Below are positions 1 through 9,255 of a stretch of DNA of 64,000 nucleotides, in pieces. Every line of letters begins with the position of its first letter. Within the stretch, counting starts at the first letter, position 1. A program made the translations under genes and the position numbers. The notes under the pieces were generated by a model. It was given only the letters and a program-made list of their open reading frames with translations, had not been told where the DNA came from and searched no databases. The DNA is taken from the NCBI GenBank assembly GCA_039654915.1, contig CM077597.1, forward strand, positions 84,260,001 through 84,324,000, given 5' to 3'. Origin of the DNA: Aquilaria yunnanensis. Taxonomy: Eukaryota; Streptophyta; Magnoliopsida; Malvales; Thymelaeaceae.

Positions 1-346
1 ACCCTTTCAGGTGGATCAATCAAAGTCCATACTTGGTTTTTATACATGGATTCTATTTCGGACTTCATGGCCTCTAGTCATTTCTTAGAGACAGGCCCCA
101 ACATAGCTTGTTGGTAAGCTGTGGATTTATCGTGATCCATGAGCATCACATCACCAGTGTGAGTTACAAGAAATTCATATCTCTTGAGCTCATACCGAAT
201 CTTACCAGACCTATATGGGCTCTGTACTACAGGAACAAACTCTTGAATCACAACATCTTGTGGTGTCTATTCAGGTTCCGTTTCAAGTTCGATGTCCCCT
301 TGTTGTTTTTTAATTTCTTCAAGTTCTACTTTCCTCCCACTAGTTC
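1..346 (-). pseudogene. Copia polyprotein fragment (IN tail to RT start)
   Basis: Read on the minus strand this is the linker between integrase and reverse transcriptase of a Ty1/copia polyprotein, running off the left window edge. The stretch reading MKSEIESMYKNQVWTL is the usual start of the copia RT domain, and the upstream part has the typical RSGKIRYELKRYEF linker. Two in-frame stops (a TAG after the acidic stretch, and a TGA where the family has Trp just before the RT start) show that it is dead. Only the edge of the element is visible, so its size and LTRs are unknown. The short plus-strand reading frame at 108-356 is the shadow of this gene. Confidence 0.85.
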
Positions 347-348
347 CT

Positions 349-433
349 TTTCATAAAGGATAGCCTATGTGGTATGGGCAAATGTTCCATTGACCAATTC
401 TGGACTTGGGTCATTATAGATGGTATCAGAGCC
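349..433 (+). repeat. TRIM LTR 3' fragment plus primer binding site
   Basis: Positions 349-418 match the 3' half of the about 165-bp LTR seen complete at 799-964. Two bases later comes TGGTATCAGAGCC (421-433), the standard initiator-Met tRNA primer site of plant copia and TRIM elements. The 5' half of the LTR is missing, replaced by the copia relic. Confidence 0.8.
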
Positions 434-512
434 AGGTTTGGTTCAAAGTATATGGTAGAGTTTGCCGGTATAGGACGGGAAAACCTCCTTACACTGAGAG
501 TCCATTTTTAAG

Positions 513-964
513 TACCTAACACTTATTTTTTTCTAAAGGATAGCCTATGTGGTGTGAGCAGATGTTCCGTTAACCAAATCTGGACTTGGGTCATTATAGA
601 TAGTATTAGAGCTAACCCGGGAGCATGATGGTGCGGCATTGTGGGTGTGCACATGCATCGTCGACCAGGACTAATCCTAGATTTGAGAGGCTACTTAGCT
701 AAGGGCTAAGTAGTTCGATTAGAAAGGTTACTTGGTCCAGGGTACCAAGTAATCTGACTGACCCCAACGAGGACATTGGTTACATAAGACGAGTAGTTTG
801 TAACACCCCCATATCTTACATGGGTGAATTGTGGGAAGTCTTATGTGGATATATAGGCACCAATTCCAGAACATAAGCACCTAGCGCTTATCCTTTTCAT
901 AAAGAATAGCCCATGTGGTGTAGGCAGGTATTCCGTTGACCGGTTTTGGACTTGGGTCATTATA
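513..964 (+). mobile_element. TRIM retrotransposon (5' LTR truncated)
   Basis: A partial LTR (513-598) is followed by a degenerate Met-tRNA primer site at 601, an internal region without coding capacity (about 200 bp, 599-798) and a complete LTR at 799-964. That LTR starts TGTAACACCC and ends GGGTCATTATA. The whole element would be only about 530 bp, which fits terminal-repeat retrotransposons in miniature. Such elements have no gag or pol and must be mobilised in trans. The element between 421 and 512 is a further broken internal piece. Confidence 0.8.
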
Positions 965-1394
965 CCTTCAGCCTCCAACTCCATTTTTAGCTTCCATCTC
1001 CGTCTTCCATCTGCATCTTCGGTCGTCATCTCTGTCACTATCATTTGTTATGATCTCACCAACGAGAAGGATCTGAGGCTAGCGAGCAGTGTAACGGTTA
1101 CCTCAGTCGAAGATCCTTCCTCCGATTCACCTCAATCAGAGATCATTCCTTCAATTCACTTCGATCGGAGATCCTTCCTCCGGTGTATTGCCTATGTCAC
1201 CTCCAACATTAGTTTCGCTTACAGCCACGGATCAGACAATAAAATGGATTTGAGATCATTCCGGTATTGGCTCAACTGATATCGTAGAAGTAGAGAGGTT
1301 AAGAGTGTAACCAAGTCACTGGATGAAATTTCCAGCAAGGGCACATGAACAAAAATAGATAGCATTAAGAGGGGTATAATGGTAAAGTTGCATG
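965..1394. other. Intergenic; two imperfect about 40-bp repeats
   Basis: No gene seen. Near 1100-1180 a motif reading GATCCTTCCTCCG recurs in two imperfect copies of about 40 bp. The rest is unremarkable. Confidence 0.4.
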
Positions 1395-1485
1395 TTAAAA
1401 TTTACTAAAAAAGTAAATTTTGCAAAAAAATTAGGACAACCCAAAATGGAAAATGTTGCAAAGAAAGTGGGACGAAGGGAGTATT
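1395..1485. mobile_element. Stowaway-like MITE, right end only
   Basis: The stretch ends in GTGGGACGAAGGGAGTA, the common right terminus of plant Stowaway (Tc1/mariner) miniature elements. The preceding GGACAACCCAAAATGG is also typical of their interior. The matching left terminus is not recognisable, so this is a decayed or truncated copy. Confidence 0.55.
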
Positions 1486-1991
1486 TTTTTAATATTGACA
1501 AGATATGTAAACTTTCATATAGTATATATTCATCCAACTTGGAAAACGAACTTAATTATAAAACTTTATATTCAAAGACATGTTTTTATAGTAGAACAAA
1601 CTTAGGCCATACTTGTTAAGTTGAAATTTTAAGTTTTATAAATAATTATTGTATTTGAGATAATTATTTGGCAGTAATATAGAATTAAAGGCAGCATGTT
1701 TGATGAAAAAAAAAAATAAAGAGAAAACCTTAGTGGGAATCTAAGAGTTTTAGCAATGAAGGGAAAGATTAACTCAAAAAATATATATATAATATATGAT
1801 TCTGTAATATAGAGTCAAGTGCAGGCAAGTTTAAAGCAAAAATAAAGCTAAGTGGCAACTAAAGCTCTCTTTTAGTGTTTTATTGCTAATATAACTCTAA
1901 TTAGATAGACAATGAAAAAATTAGATTTCATTAAAACAACAAAATAACTTGTAGTGTAAAGGTAAAAATTTGAACATGCACTTTCATACTT

Positions 1992-2023
<32 letters not shown>

Positions 2024-2049
2024 ATTCTTATTTCAAAAAAAGTATGAAG
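1486..2049. other. AT-rich intergenic DNA with a GT microsatellite
   Basis: No coding signal. A (GT)n run occupies 1999-2023. Confidence 0.5.
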
Positions 2050-2735
2050 GTACACAAATATTGAACGGCTTTTTTACTCTCTAGTTATAAAGCTGTTTAC
2101 TAATTTAATGAGACCTAGATATGTCATTATATATTTAATTAGATTTTTAATACCATTATAACATCCTAGAGAAAAAAATCACATGGCCCAAGGATTTCTC
2201 TTTTGCTTTGTCACTTCTCCTGATTTTGCTCGCTTGATTGGTTTTAATTTAGCCACTAATGGCTAAAGTATTCAAAACACCTCCAATTTTTAATCCCTTA
2301 TCATTTGAAGCCTCTTATTTTAATCTTGTGCACTTCGTAATGTGAGAGTGCTGGAAAGTTTTTTGCACTATCCAACAAGCCAACACATTCCCTGTTGGAA
2401 AATCCTCGCATGGCAGCATATCAACTTAATTTTTGAACAATATGATTTGTGCTCTAAATGGAAAAAAAATGAAGAAAAAAAACCCATAAATTATTTTATC
2501 TGTTATGGAAAAAATTTGTGAGTTGTTACTAAATTTAAAATTTTGCAACAAACATGCGTCTATGTTTACTGTAATGTAAAAAATATCATCAAACATAAGA
2601 TTTTATCAATTTATTTATCTTTTAACTTATTAAAACAAATGTTTTTATTAGAACTTAAGAGTGCAACTTAATACCAAAAATAAAAAAAGTAAAGATACAT
2701 AAATTGACTTGACCATTACTCTTAAGTTATAAGAA
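2050..2735. repeat. AT-rich repeat, copy 1
   Basis: Collinear with 4255-4921 over almost its whole length. Shared landmarks are the AGACCTAGATATGTC box, the run around ACATGGCCCAAGGATT, and the box reading AACATGCGTCTATGTTTA. Copies have many substitutions and small indels, so the duplication is old. The TRIM array lies between the copies. It could be LTR or flank of an ancient element; no coding capacity. Confidence 0.7.
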
Positions 2736-2739
2736 TTAA

Positions 2740-2905
2740 TGTAATACCCTCATATCCCACATGGGTGAATTGTGAGAAGCCTTATGTAGATATATAGGCT
2801 CTAGTTTCGGAACACAAGCACCTAGCACTTATCCTTTTCACAAAGGATAGCCCATGTGATATGGGCAAGTATTTTGTTGATCGGTTCTAAACTTCGGTCA
2901 TTACA
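2740..2905 (+). repeat. TRIM LTR, complete, plus orientation
   Basis: A 166-bp LTR starting TGTAATACCC and ending GGTCATTACA, a clear relative of 799-964. It is followed at 2906-3124 by the family's internal region in the same orientation. Confidence 0.8.
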
Positions 2906-3124
2906 GATGATGTCGGAGTCGACAGAAGACCATGATGGTATGGCATAGTGGGTATGCACATGCATCGTCTACCGGGACTGATTCTAGATTTGAGAAGCTA
3001 CTTAGTCCAATTAGAGAGGTTACTTGGTCCAGGGAACCAAGTCCCAGACCAAGTAATCTGACTGACTCCAACGAGGATGTTCAGTACAGAAAGGCAAAAT
3101 ACCTGGTCACACTACATAAGCTAT

Positions 3125-4024
3125 ATCCTTTATGAAAAGGAATAAGTGCTATATGCTTATATTATGGAATTGAAGCCTATATATCCGCATAAGGCTTCTC
3201 ACAATTCACCCATATGGGATATGAGAGTGTTACAAACTCTCCCCCTCACATACCCAACTTCCTTGTTGGGGTCAATCGGATTACTTGATTCCCCGGACCA
3301 AGTAACCTATCTAATCAGACTATTTAGCCCTAAGTCAAGTGGCCTTTCAAATCTAGGATCAGCCCTGGTAGATAATGCATGTGTACACCCACTATGTCAC
3401 ACCATTATTGTCCCAGGTTAGCTCTGATATCATTTGTAACGGCTTAAGTCCAGAATCGGTTAACGAAGCATTTGCCCACACCATATTTTCTGAAATTGGA
3501 GCCTATATATCCACATAAGATTTTCCATAATTCAGCTATGTGGGATATGGGGCTGTTACAAACTCGCCCCTTATATACCCAACGTTCTCATTGGGATCAG
3601 TTGGATTACTTAGTTCGCCAAACCAAGTAACTTCTCTAATCGGAGATATAAGGGTGTTACAAACTCCCTCCTTATATACCCAATATCCTTGTTAGGGTCA
3701 GTTGGATTACTTGATTCCCCGAACCAAAGAATCTCTCTAATCAGACTACTTAGCCTCTAGCTAAGTAGCCTCTCAAATTCAGGATCCGTCACGGTAAATG
3801 ATGCATGTGCACATTCACTATGTCACACCATCATGGTCCCAGGTCGGCTTTGATGCCATTTGTAATGACCCAAGTCCAATACCGATCAACGGAACACCTG
3901 CCCATACCACATGTGTTATCCTTTGAAAAATGATAAACACTAGGTACTTATGTATGGAACTGAAGACTATATATCGACATAAGGCTTACCACAATTCACC
4001 CATGTGGGATATGAGAGTGTTACA
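3125..4024 (-). mobile_element. Chain of TRIM elements, LTR-int-LTR-int-LTR
   Basis: Reading the minus strand from 4024: complete LTR (3861-4024), degenerate primer site and internal region (to about 3660), remnant of an LTR start near 3644-3660, second internal piece (3561-3643), LTR (3435-3560, central deletion), primer site (3422-3434), internal region (3235-3434), and a partial LTR (3125-3234). The internal region ends in the purine tract GAGGGGGAGAG next to TGTAACAC, as a polypurine tract should. The shared LTRs suggest unequal recombination or template-switched array formation. There is no protein-coding content. Confidence 0.8.
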
Positions 4025-4027
4025 ATT

Positions 4028-4240
4028 AAGTATGACACTTTTAATGCTACATAAACTTTAGCGTGGTAAAATTCATCCTAAAGTATGACTTTTGCTTAAT
4101 CCCCACTAAGTATGAGAAAGCTTATTACGTAATAAAATTCATGCAAAAGTTTCACATAAAAATTTATAAGTGTTGCAACACAAAAAAAATAATTTTAGGT
4201 ATAAAAAGTATATATTAAAGAATAATTTTAGATATAAAAA
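4028..4240. repeat. AT-rich direct repeat, copy 1 (pairs with 4922-5229)
   Basis: Shares with 4922-5229 the order AAGTATGACAC, CACATAAACTTTAGC, TTTTGCTTAATCCCCACTAA, GTATGAGAAAGCTTATTA and a terminal AAAAAGTATATATTAAA. Confidence 0.7.
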
Positions 4241-4254
4241 GTACAAAGCTGCAC

Positions 4255-4921
4255 AAATATTAAAAAACTTTTTTTTCCCTTCAGTTATAAAATAGTTTAC
4301 TATTTTAATAAGACCTAGATATGTCGTTCTATATTTAATTAGAGTTTTAATACCATTATAATATCCTATGGAAAAAAATCGGATGGCACAAGGATTTATT
4401 TTTCGCTCTCTCACGCCTTCTAATTTTGCGCGCCTAGTTGACCACTAATGGCTAAAGCATTCAAAACACCACCAATTTTTATTTCCTTATCATTTGACGC
4501 CTCTTATTTTAATCTTATGCACTTCCTAATGTGAGCTTGTTGGAAAGTTTGTCCCCCTATCCAACAAGCCAACACATTCTCCGTTGAAAAATCCTTACAC
4601 GACAATATATCAGCTTAATTTTGGAACTATATGATTTGCGCTCTAAATGGCAAAAAAAATAAAGAAAAAAACCCATAAATTTTTTTATCTATTATGAAAA
4701 AAATTTATGAGTTGTCACTAAAGTTAAAATTTTGCAACAAACATGCGTCTATGTTTATAGTATTGTAAAAAAAATTCATCAAACATAAGATTTTGTCAAT
4801 TTATTTATTTATTAACTTATTAAAACAAATGTTTTTATTAGAACTTAAAAGTGTAACTTACTGGCACAAATAAAAAATGTAAAGATATATAAATTGACGT
4901 GACCATTTTACTCTTAAGTTA
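4255..4921. repeat. AT-rich repeat, copy 2 (pairs with 2050-2735)
   Basis: Collinear diverged copy of 2050-2735. No coding capacity. Confidence 0.7.
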
Positions 4922-5229
4922 TAAGTACTAAGTATGACACATTTAATGCCACATAAACTTTAGCATGTGAAACTTTAGCATGAATTGAACAAAGCTTTAG
5001 TATGTGAAACTTTAGCATTTGAAATTCAGGAGGGAGAAACTTTAGCGTGCTAAAGTATGACTTTAGCATGTGAAACTTTAGCATGGTAAAATTCATGCTA
5101 ACGTATGACTTTTGCTTATTCCCCACTAAGTATGAGAAAGCTTATTATGTGGTAAAATTCATGCTAAAATTTTATATGAAAATTTATTAGTGTTGCATAT
5201 TAAAAAATAATTTTATGTATAAAAAGTAT
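4922..5229. repeat. AT-rich direct repeat, copy 2, with internal microrepeat
   Basis: Copy of 4028-4240 enlarged by a local reiteration of the unit GTGAAACTTTAGCAT between about 4960 and 5095, giving at least five imperfect units. Confidence 0.7.
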
Positions 5230-5838
5230 ATATTAAAAATTTATATAACTAAATACTTTTTAATAGTTCACCTATAGTTCTTCATTTATCCTAAAATTAT
5301 AAGTTCTTTTACTCTTTTAATGATAAATAAATTTTATATTCTCTACTTAATTAGAGTTGTGTTAGTATTAGGGCTCTAAAAGGAGGGAAAGAAAAGAATC
5401 TACTTACAAAGATCTAAAAATATAATTTCCCATTTAATTGGTTATTTAATGGTTTTAAAATACTAGAAATACAATAACAGAGAAAAAAATGCAAAGTCAG
5501 GTGCGTTTAGCCTTTACTTTTTGTGAAATTTGCTATTTTGACTACAAAACTAACTTTGACCACTAAACTTAGTTAATTTTAATAAATATGACCCAAGTTT
5601 ATTCTACTATAAAAGATATATGAATATAAAATCTGTGTCAATTAAGTTTTTTTCCCAACTCAGATGAATATATACTTTGAGAGCTTAGGTATTTTGTCCA
5701 CATTAGAGTAATCATATAATTCACATATGACTCAAGCACACACTATAAAAAAAAAAAAAGAATTATTACTATAGCAAATGTCAATGTGAAAAATTTTATA
5801 AAAAAAATTCTTAGCTCCTATAATTAGTTACTTATATG
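5230..5838. repeat. AT-rich repeat, left flank of the Tat-like insertion
   Basis: Partly collinear with 17240-17930 in the same orientation (boxes TTCTCTACTTAATTAGAGTT and GTCAATTAA followed by a TTTTTCCAACT run). No gene seen. Confidence 0.55.
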
Positions 5839-5843
5839 CTAAT
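5839..5843. repeat. Target site duplication CTAAT (left)
   Basis: CTAAT lies immediately outside the 5' LTR and recurs at 16879-16883 immediately outside the 3' LTR. This proves the boundaries of the Tat-like element. Confidence 0.9.
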
Positions 5844-6717
5844 TGATAGCCAAAGGCTATCGCCTCTATCTGGCCGAACTTCCTACCACAATCATGGCCA
5901 GAAGAAACTGGCGCTACCCGAGAAAAGGTGGGATCATACACCTCGGGAGATAGCCGAAAAGCCCCAAGCCCGGCACGCCAGGAAACTTGAGGATACTACT
6001 TGCCCCCCTGAGGTTGTAATAGATCGCCTTCGAAAAAGAGGCACCAGCTATCACGGGCCGAACATGATCTCCCCGAAGGTGGAACTCCCTGAAGCTGGGA
6101 TCCCCCGAACTGGGTGCGTGTTTCCCGAAGAGGCACTGTCCGTACCAAAGGACGACCTCGCCCAGGGACCTCGGGAGTACGGCAGGAGCATTTAAGGAAG
6201 CATTTAAGGAAGCCTCTGACACGTCCTTTCACAGACGTCATAAGCCGCCTCAAAAGGCGCTCTGACACGCTGACGCCATCAGAATCACATCATGGCCCAT
6301 CTCAGCACAAGGCTCAAGGCAACCTGCTACCAGCTATCTGTCCCCTACGCCCAGAAACTCAGGGAACATCTGACCGAACACGTGTCGCGATCTGAATGGG
6401 CTAGTTACTCCTATAAATACCAGGAAGTAAATACTTGGCAGGAGGTTGGTTAGCAAAGGTCTAACTCCCAGACTCTGAGAAAATCACTAGGCGAGACTCT
6501 TCAGCTCCTTTGTGCTATTTCCTCTGCCTTTTCTCAGCCACCACTGACTTGGGCGTCGGAGGCTCCCCCCCGGAAACACATTCCGGGGGCTTCCTAACCC
6601 TTTATTTCTGGACTTTCAGGCACACTCCTAAGGGCGGACCATCCTCCAGGCGTTCTTCCTCCTAGAAGTCTCTCCACCAGTCACCATGACTCTAAACGAT
6701 GAGGCCCCCGGCCATCA
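5844..6717 (+). repeat. 5' LTR of the Tat-like element
   Basis: 874 bp, starts TGATAGCC and ends CCATCA. The first bases form a small inverted repeat (GATAGCC, AAA, GGCTATC). A tandem CATTTAAGGAAG lies near 6188-6210. The gag start codon lies inside the last 32 bp. Confidence 0.9.
6411..6420 (+). promoter_or_regulatory. TATA box of the 5' LTR
   Basis: CTATAAATAC in the second half of the LTR, conserved at 16572-16580 in the 3' LTR. The position fits the U3/R promoter, with transcription starting about 30 bp downstream. Confidence 0.7.
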
Positions 6718-7951
6718 TTTGGCGCCGTCTGTGGGAACCCGCTCTGAGATCGCCGTCGTTGAAACTCGGCGTTCTAAGGACAAGGGGCTCCCAAGGTCCC
6801 CGTCCGCGCCTGAGACACAACCGGCTGCTGAGCAAACACTCCCAGGGACTTCTGTGCCCGAGGAAGATCGCCCTCCAGTAATCACTATGAGCTTCCTGAA
6901 AGACTTTCAGCGTTCGGTCGTGTCTGAAATGACACAGCAGATCGACCGAAGGTGGCCACAGAAAGCACAGGCCCAGAGATCTCCCTCACCAGCACGCCCT
7001 CGGGAGAGAAGCCCGAAGTCTACTCATTGCAGTTTGGGAAGCGGAGATCCGCGCGAAGAATCGTCCACAGAAAATACGCCCCTCGGGAAACAACGTATGG
7101 GGCGGAAGAGGTCTGAGCGACCGAGGGTCTTGCAGCAAAGAAGTTTGCTGCCTGAGGCGAGGTCCCTGTCCCCTCAGCGCCGAACTCGCTCCCCGAAGAG
7201 GCGCCGGCAATCTCCCTTCCCTGGAGAAGGGTCTACTGCCACAGTGATTATGGAGAGGATATTAGCACGGCTAGAAAGGGTGGAGAAACAAATGGCCAGA
7301 AAACCTGTTTGGGCCAGACTTTCGGGAACATTCTGCGAAGATGACTCCCCATTCATTCAGGCCGTTGTTGAGGCAGCCATGCCAGGTGACTTCAGAGTAC
7401 CTCGGTTGGAGATTTATGATGGCCGTACTGATCCGCAGGCCCATCTGACGAAGTACAGACGCAGCATGATAATGCACGGTGCTGACGACGCTACCATGTG
7501 CAAGTGCTTCGAAGTCACCCTTACAGGGCCAGCAACTGCATGGTACAATTCATTGCCTTCAGGGACCATCACTGAGTTCCAGGAGTTGTCCACGGCCTTC
7601 ACGCAACAATTCATTGGGAGTCGACCTACTGCAAAGATGCCTGTCCAGATGTTCGACATAGAGCAGAGGAACGGAGAAACCATCCGAGACTATGTCGAAA
7701 GATTCAACAGGGAAGCTCTGAGCGTCCCAGACTTCCGGCCTGAAATCCGCATTCTTGCCATGACACGGGGCCTTCGGCGAGACTCACAGCTATTCTACGA
7801 GTTCTCAAAGGACCCCCCGGAGACCCTCGGAGAATTCTACCAAAGGGCAGAACAGCACATGACCGCCGAGGAACTAAGAATGGCTGGGCCGAAGTCCGAT
7901 CACCACCGCGCCGAAGGGTCCAATCAAAAAGCTCGGCATCCGACCGAATAG
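6686..7951 (+). CDS. Tat-like gag polyprotein, capsid part
   Basis: 421 codons. The N-terminal 180 residues are basic and Pro/Ser/Arg-rich. Residues about 230-410 are a retrotransposon gag (capsid) domain with LEIYDGRTDPQAHL, a central tryptophan segment (ATAWYNSLP) and the ERFNREAL motif. The ATG is inside the LTR, and codons 12-17 are read through the primer binding site. The ORF ends in an out-of-frame patch (about 7940-7990); the same frame resumes by about 7990 and carries the nucleocapsid part, so compensating small indels probably broke a longer gag. Without a start inside the LTR the next in-frame ATG would be at 6887. The product would form the virus-like particle. Confidence 0.85.
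   Translation: MTLNDEAPGHHLAPSVGTRSEIAVVETRRSKDKGLPRSPSAPETQPAAEQTLPGTSVPEEDRPPVITMSFLKDFQRSVVSEMTQQIDRRWPQKAQAQRSPSPARPRERSPKSTHCSLGSGDPREESSTENTPLGKQRMGRKRSERPRVLQQRSLLPEARSLSPQRRTRSPKRRRQSPFPGEGSTATVIMERILARLERVEKQMARKPVWARLSGTFCEDDSPFIQAVVEAAMPGDFRVPRLEIYDGRTDPQAHLTKYRRSMIMHGADDATMCKCFEVTLTGPATAWYNSLPSGTITEFQELSTAFTQQFIGSRPTAKMPVQMFDIEQRNGETIRDYVERFNREALSVPDFRPEIRILAMTRGLRRDSQLFYEFSKDPPETLGEFYQRAEQHMTAEELRMAGPKSDHHRAEGSNQKARHPTE
6720..6737 (+). other. Primer binding site
   Basis: TGGCGCCGTCTGTGGGAA starts three bases after the LTR end. The TGGCGCC core is typical of plant gypsy elements. I do not assign the tRNA. Confidence 0.8.
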
Positions 7952-7984
7952 GCAGGATGACCTCGGAGGATCCAGGGAAGGAAA

Positions 7985-8671
7985 CCCCAAAGTTTTACAC
8001 CACTGAGCACTACACGAACCAACATCCTCATGGCGCTGGAAAGGCAAGGGACGCAGATTCGGCGGCCAAGGGCCATGACTGCCGATAATAAGAAGAATGC
8101 AAAGAAGTTCTGCCAGTTTCATTGCGACCACGGTCATGACACCGAAGACTGCTTCCAGCTGAAGAAGTACATAGAGTCGCTGATAAAGCAGGGCCAACTT
8201 CGGAAATACCTGCGGATGCCATCCCCGAAAGGCAGAAAAGTGGAGGAAGAAAGGGCCGAAGATGAGGACTATGACTCCGACAGGCGGAGAAACCGAAGTC
8301 CAAAAAGGCGCCCTCCACCTCCGACAGGGGTTATCCAAACAATCACCACGGGGCTCCCATCCTCGGAAAGAAAGCGGAAGGTCAGAGAAATTGCAGTCAT
8401 GGAATATCAAAATCTAGCAAAGAAGCTGGCCCGCAAAGATGGATCCACCATCGTCTTCCCCCACGACGATCCGCTGCTGATCATGGCGAGGATAGGGAAC
8501 TGGGACGTCAAAAGGGTGCTACTTGATGATGGATCAAATGCGGACGTCCTATTCTCGCACCTATTGCCGAGCTTGGGCATCTCCAGCAGCGAGCTTAAGC
8601 CAGTCACCTCGCCCACCTTTGGGTTTGGACCATCCGAACTGCCCGTTCTCGGATGGATCTACTCCCACTGA
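7985..8671 (+). pseudogene. Gag nucleocapsid and protease N-terminal half
   Basis: Same frame as gag. It holds a zinc-knuckle-like segment CQFHCDHGHDTEDC, a Lys/Arg-rich linker, then the protease start with VKRVLLDDGSNADVLF. The catalytic triplet is DDG rather than the usual DTG/DSG, although Tat elements often have variants here. The frame runs into a TGA at 8669-8671. The protein continues in the next frame from about 8655, so one small indel splits the protease. The first ATG of this segment is at 8030, but the segment is more likely read as part of gag-pol. Confidence 0.8.
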
Positions 8672-9255
8672 TGATGAGAGGGACTTCGGTAGATGGAGCA
8701 GCTGAGTTGTACGCCTCCACAATGGCGAGGTTCATCGTCATGGACGTCCCGTCCTCGTACAACGCCATCCTTGGAAGGCAGACACAGGGAAACCTGCACA
8801 TTCGCCCTGATGTGAAGTACTTGACTGTCATATTCGCCACCAAGGATGGAGATGCAGAGATCTTCATAGACCAGGCCGAGGTAAGAAAGGTGTTTGTGAA
8901 AGCACGAAAGGCTCCGGCGAGCAACTTCGCACAAACAATGGAGGCAAAGGCGCCAGAAAAGGGCAAAGAAGGAGATCTCGCAAAAGCGGAAATAGAAACA
9001 GTAGAACTTATCCCAGGACAATCTACCCGAATAGGGAAGAGCTTGGCCGAAGGTGAGAAGGAAAACCTTGTATCCTTTCTGCTGAAAAATAAAGATCTGT
9101 TTGCCTACTCACCGAAAGATATGCCAGGGGTAAACCCTGGCATAATACAGCATAGCCTCAAAGTAAGCCTGAAAGAAAAACCTGTCGGCAAAAGAAACGA
9201 AGCATCTCAGCCCACAAGAGCAACTTTGTCAAAACCGAGGTCCAGCGTCTATTAG
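8653..9255 (+). pseudogene. Protease C-terminal half and RT leader
   Basis: It opens with the rest of the protease, including SSYNAILGRQTQGNLH, the conserved flap and Gly-Arg region of gypsy proteases. A linker follows with DLFAYSPKDMPGVNPGIIQH, the standard lead-in to plant gypsy RT. Near 9183 one base appears to be missing: after it the expected KRSISAHKSNFVKTEVQRLL continues in the third frame, while this frame reads into a stop at 9253-9255. Two single-base events therefore separate protease from RT. Confidence 0.8.

Noticed and set aside
5836..6395. Frames of 90-119 codons in the 5' LTR, repeated in the 3' LTR
   Set aside because: Overlapping frames on both strands of GC-richer LTR sequence, not conserved between the two LTRs in length, no motif.
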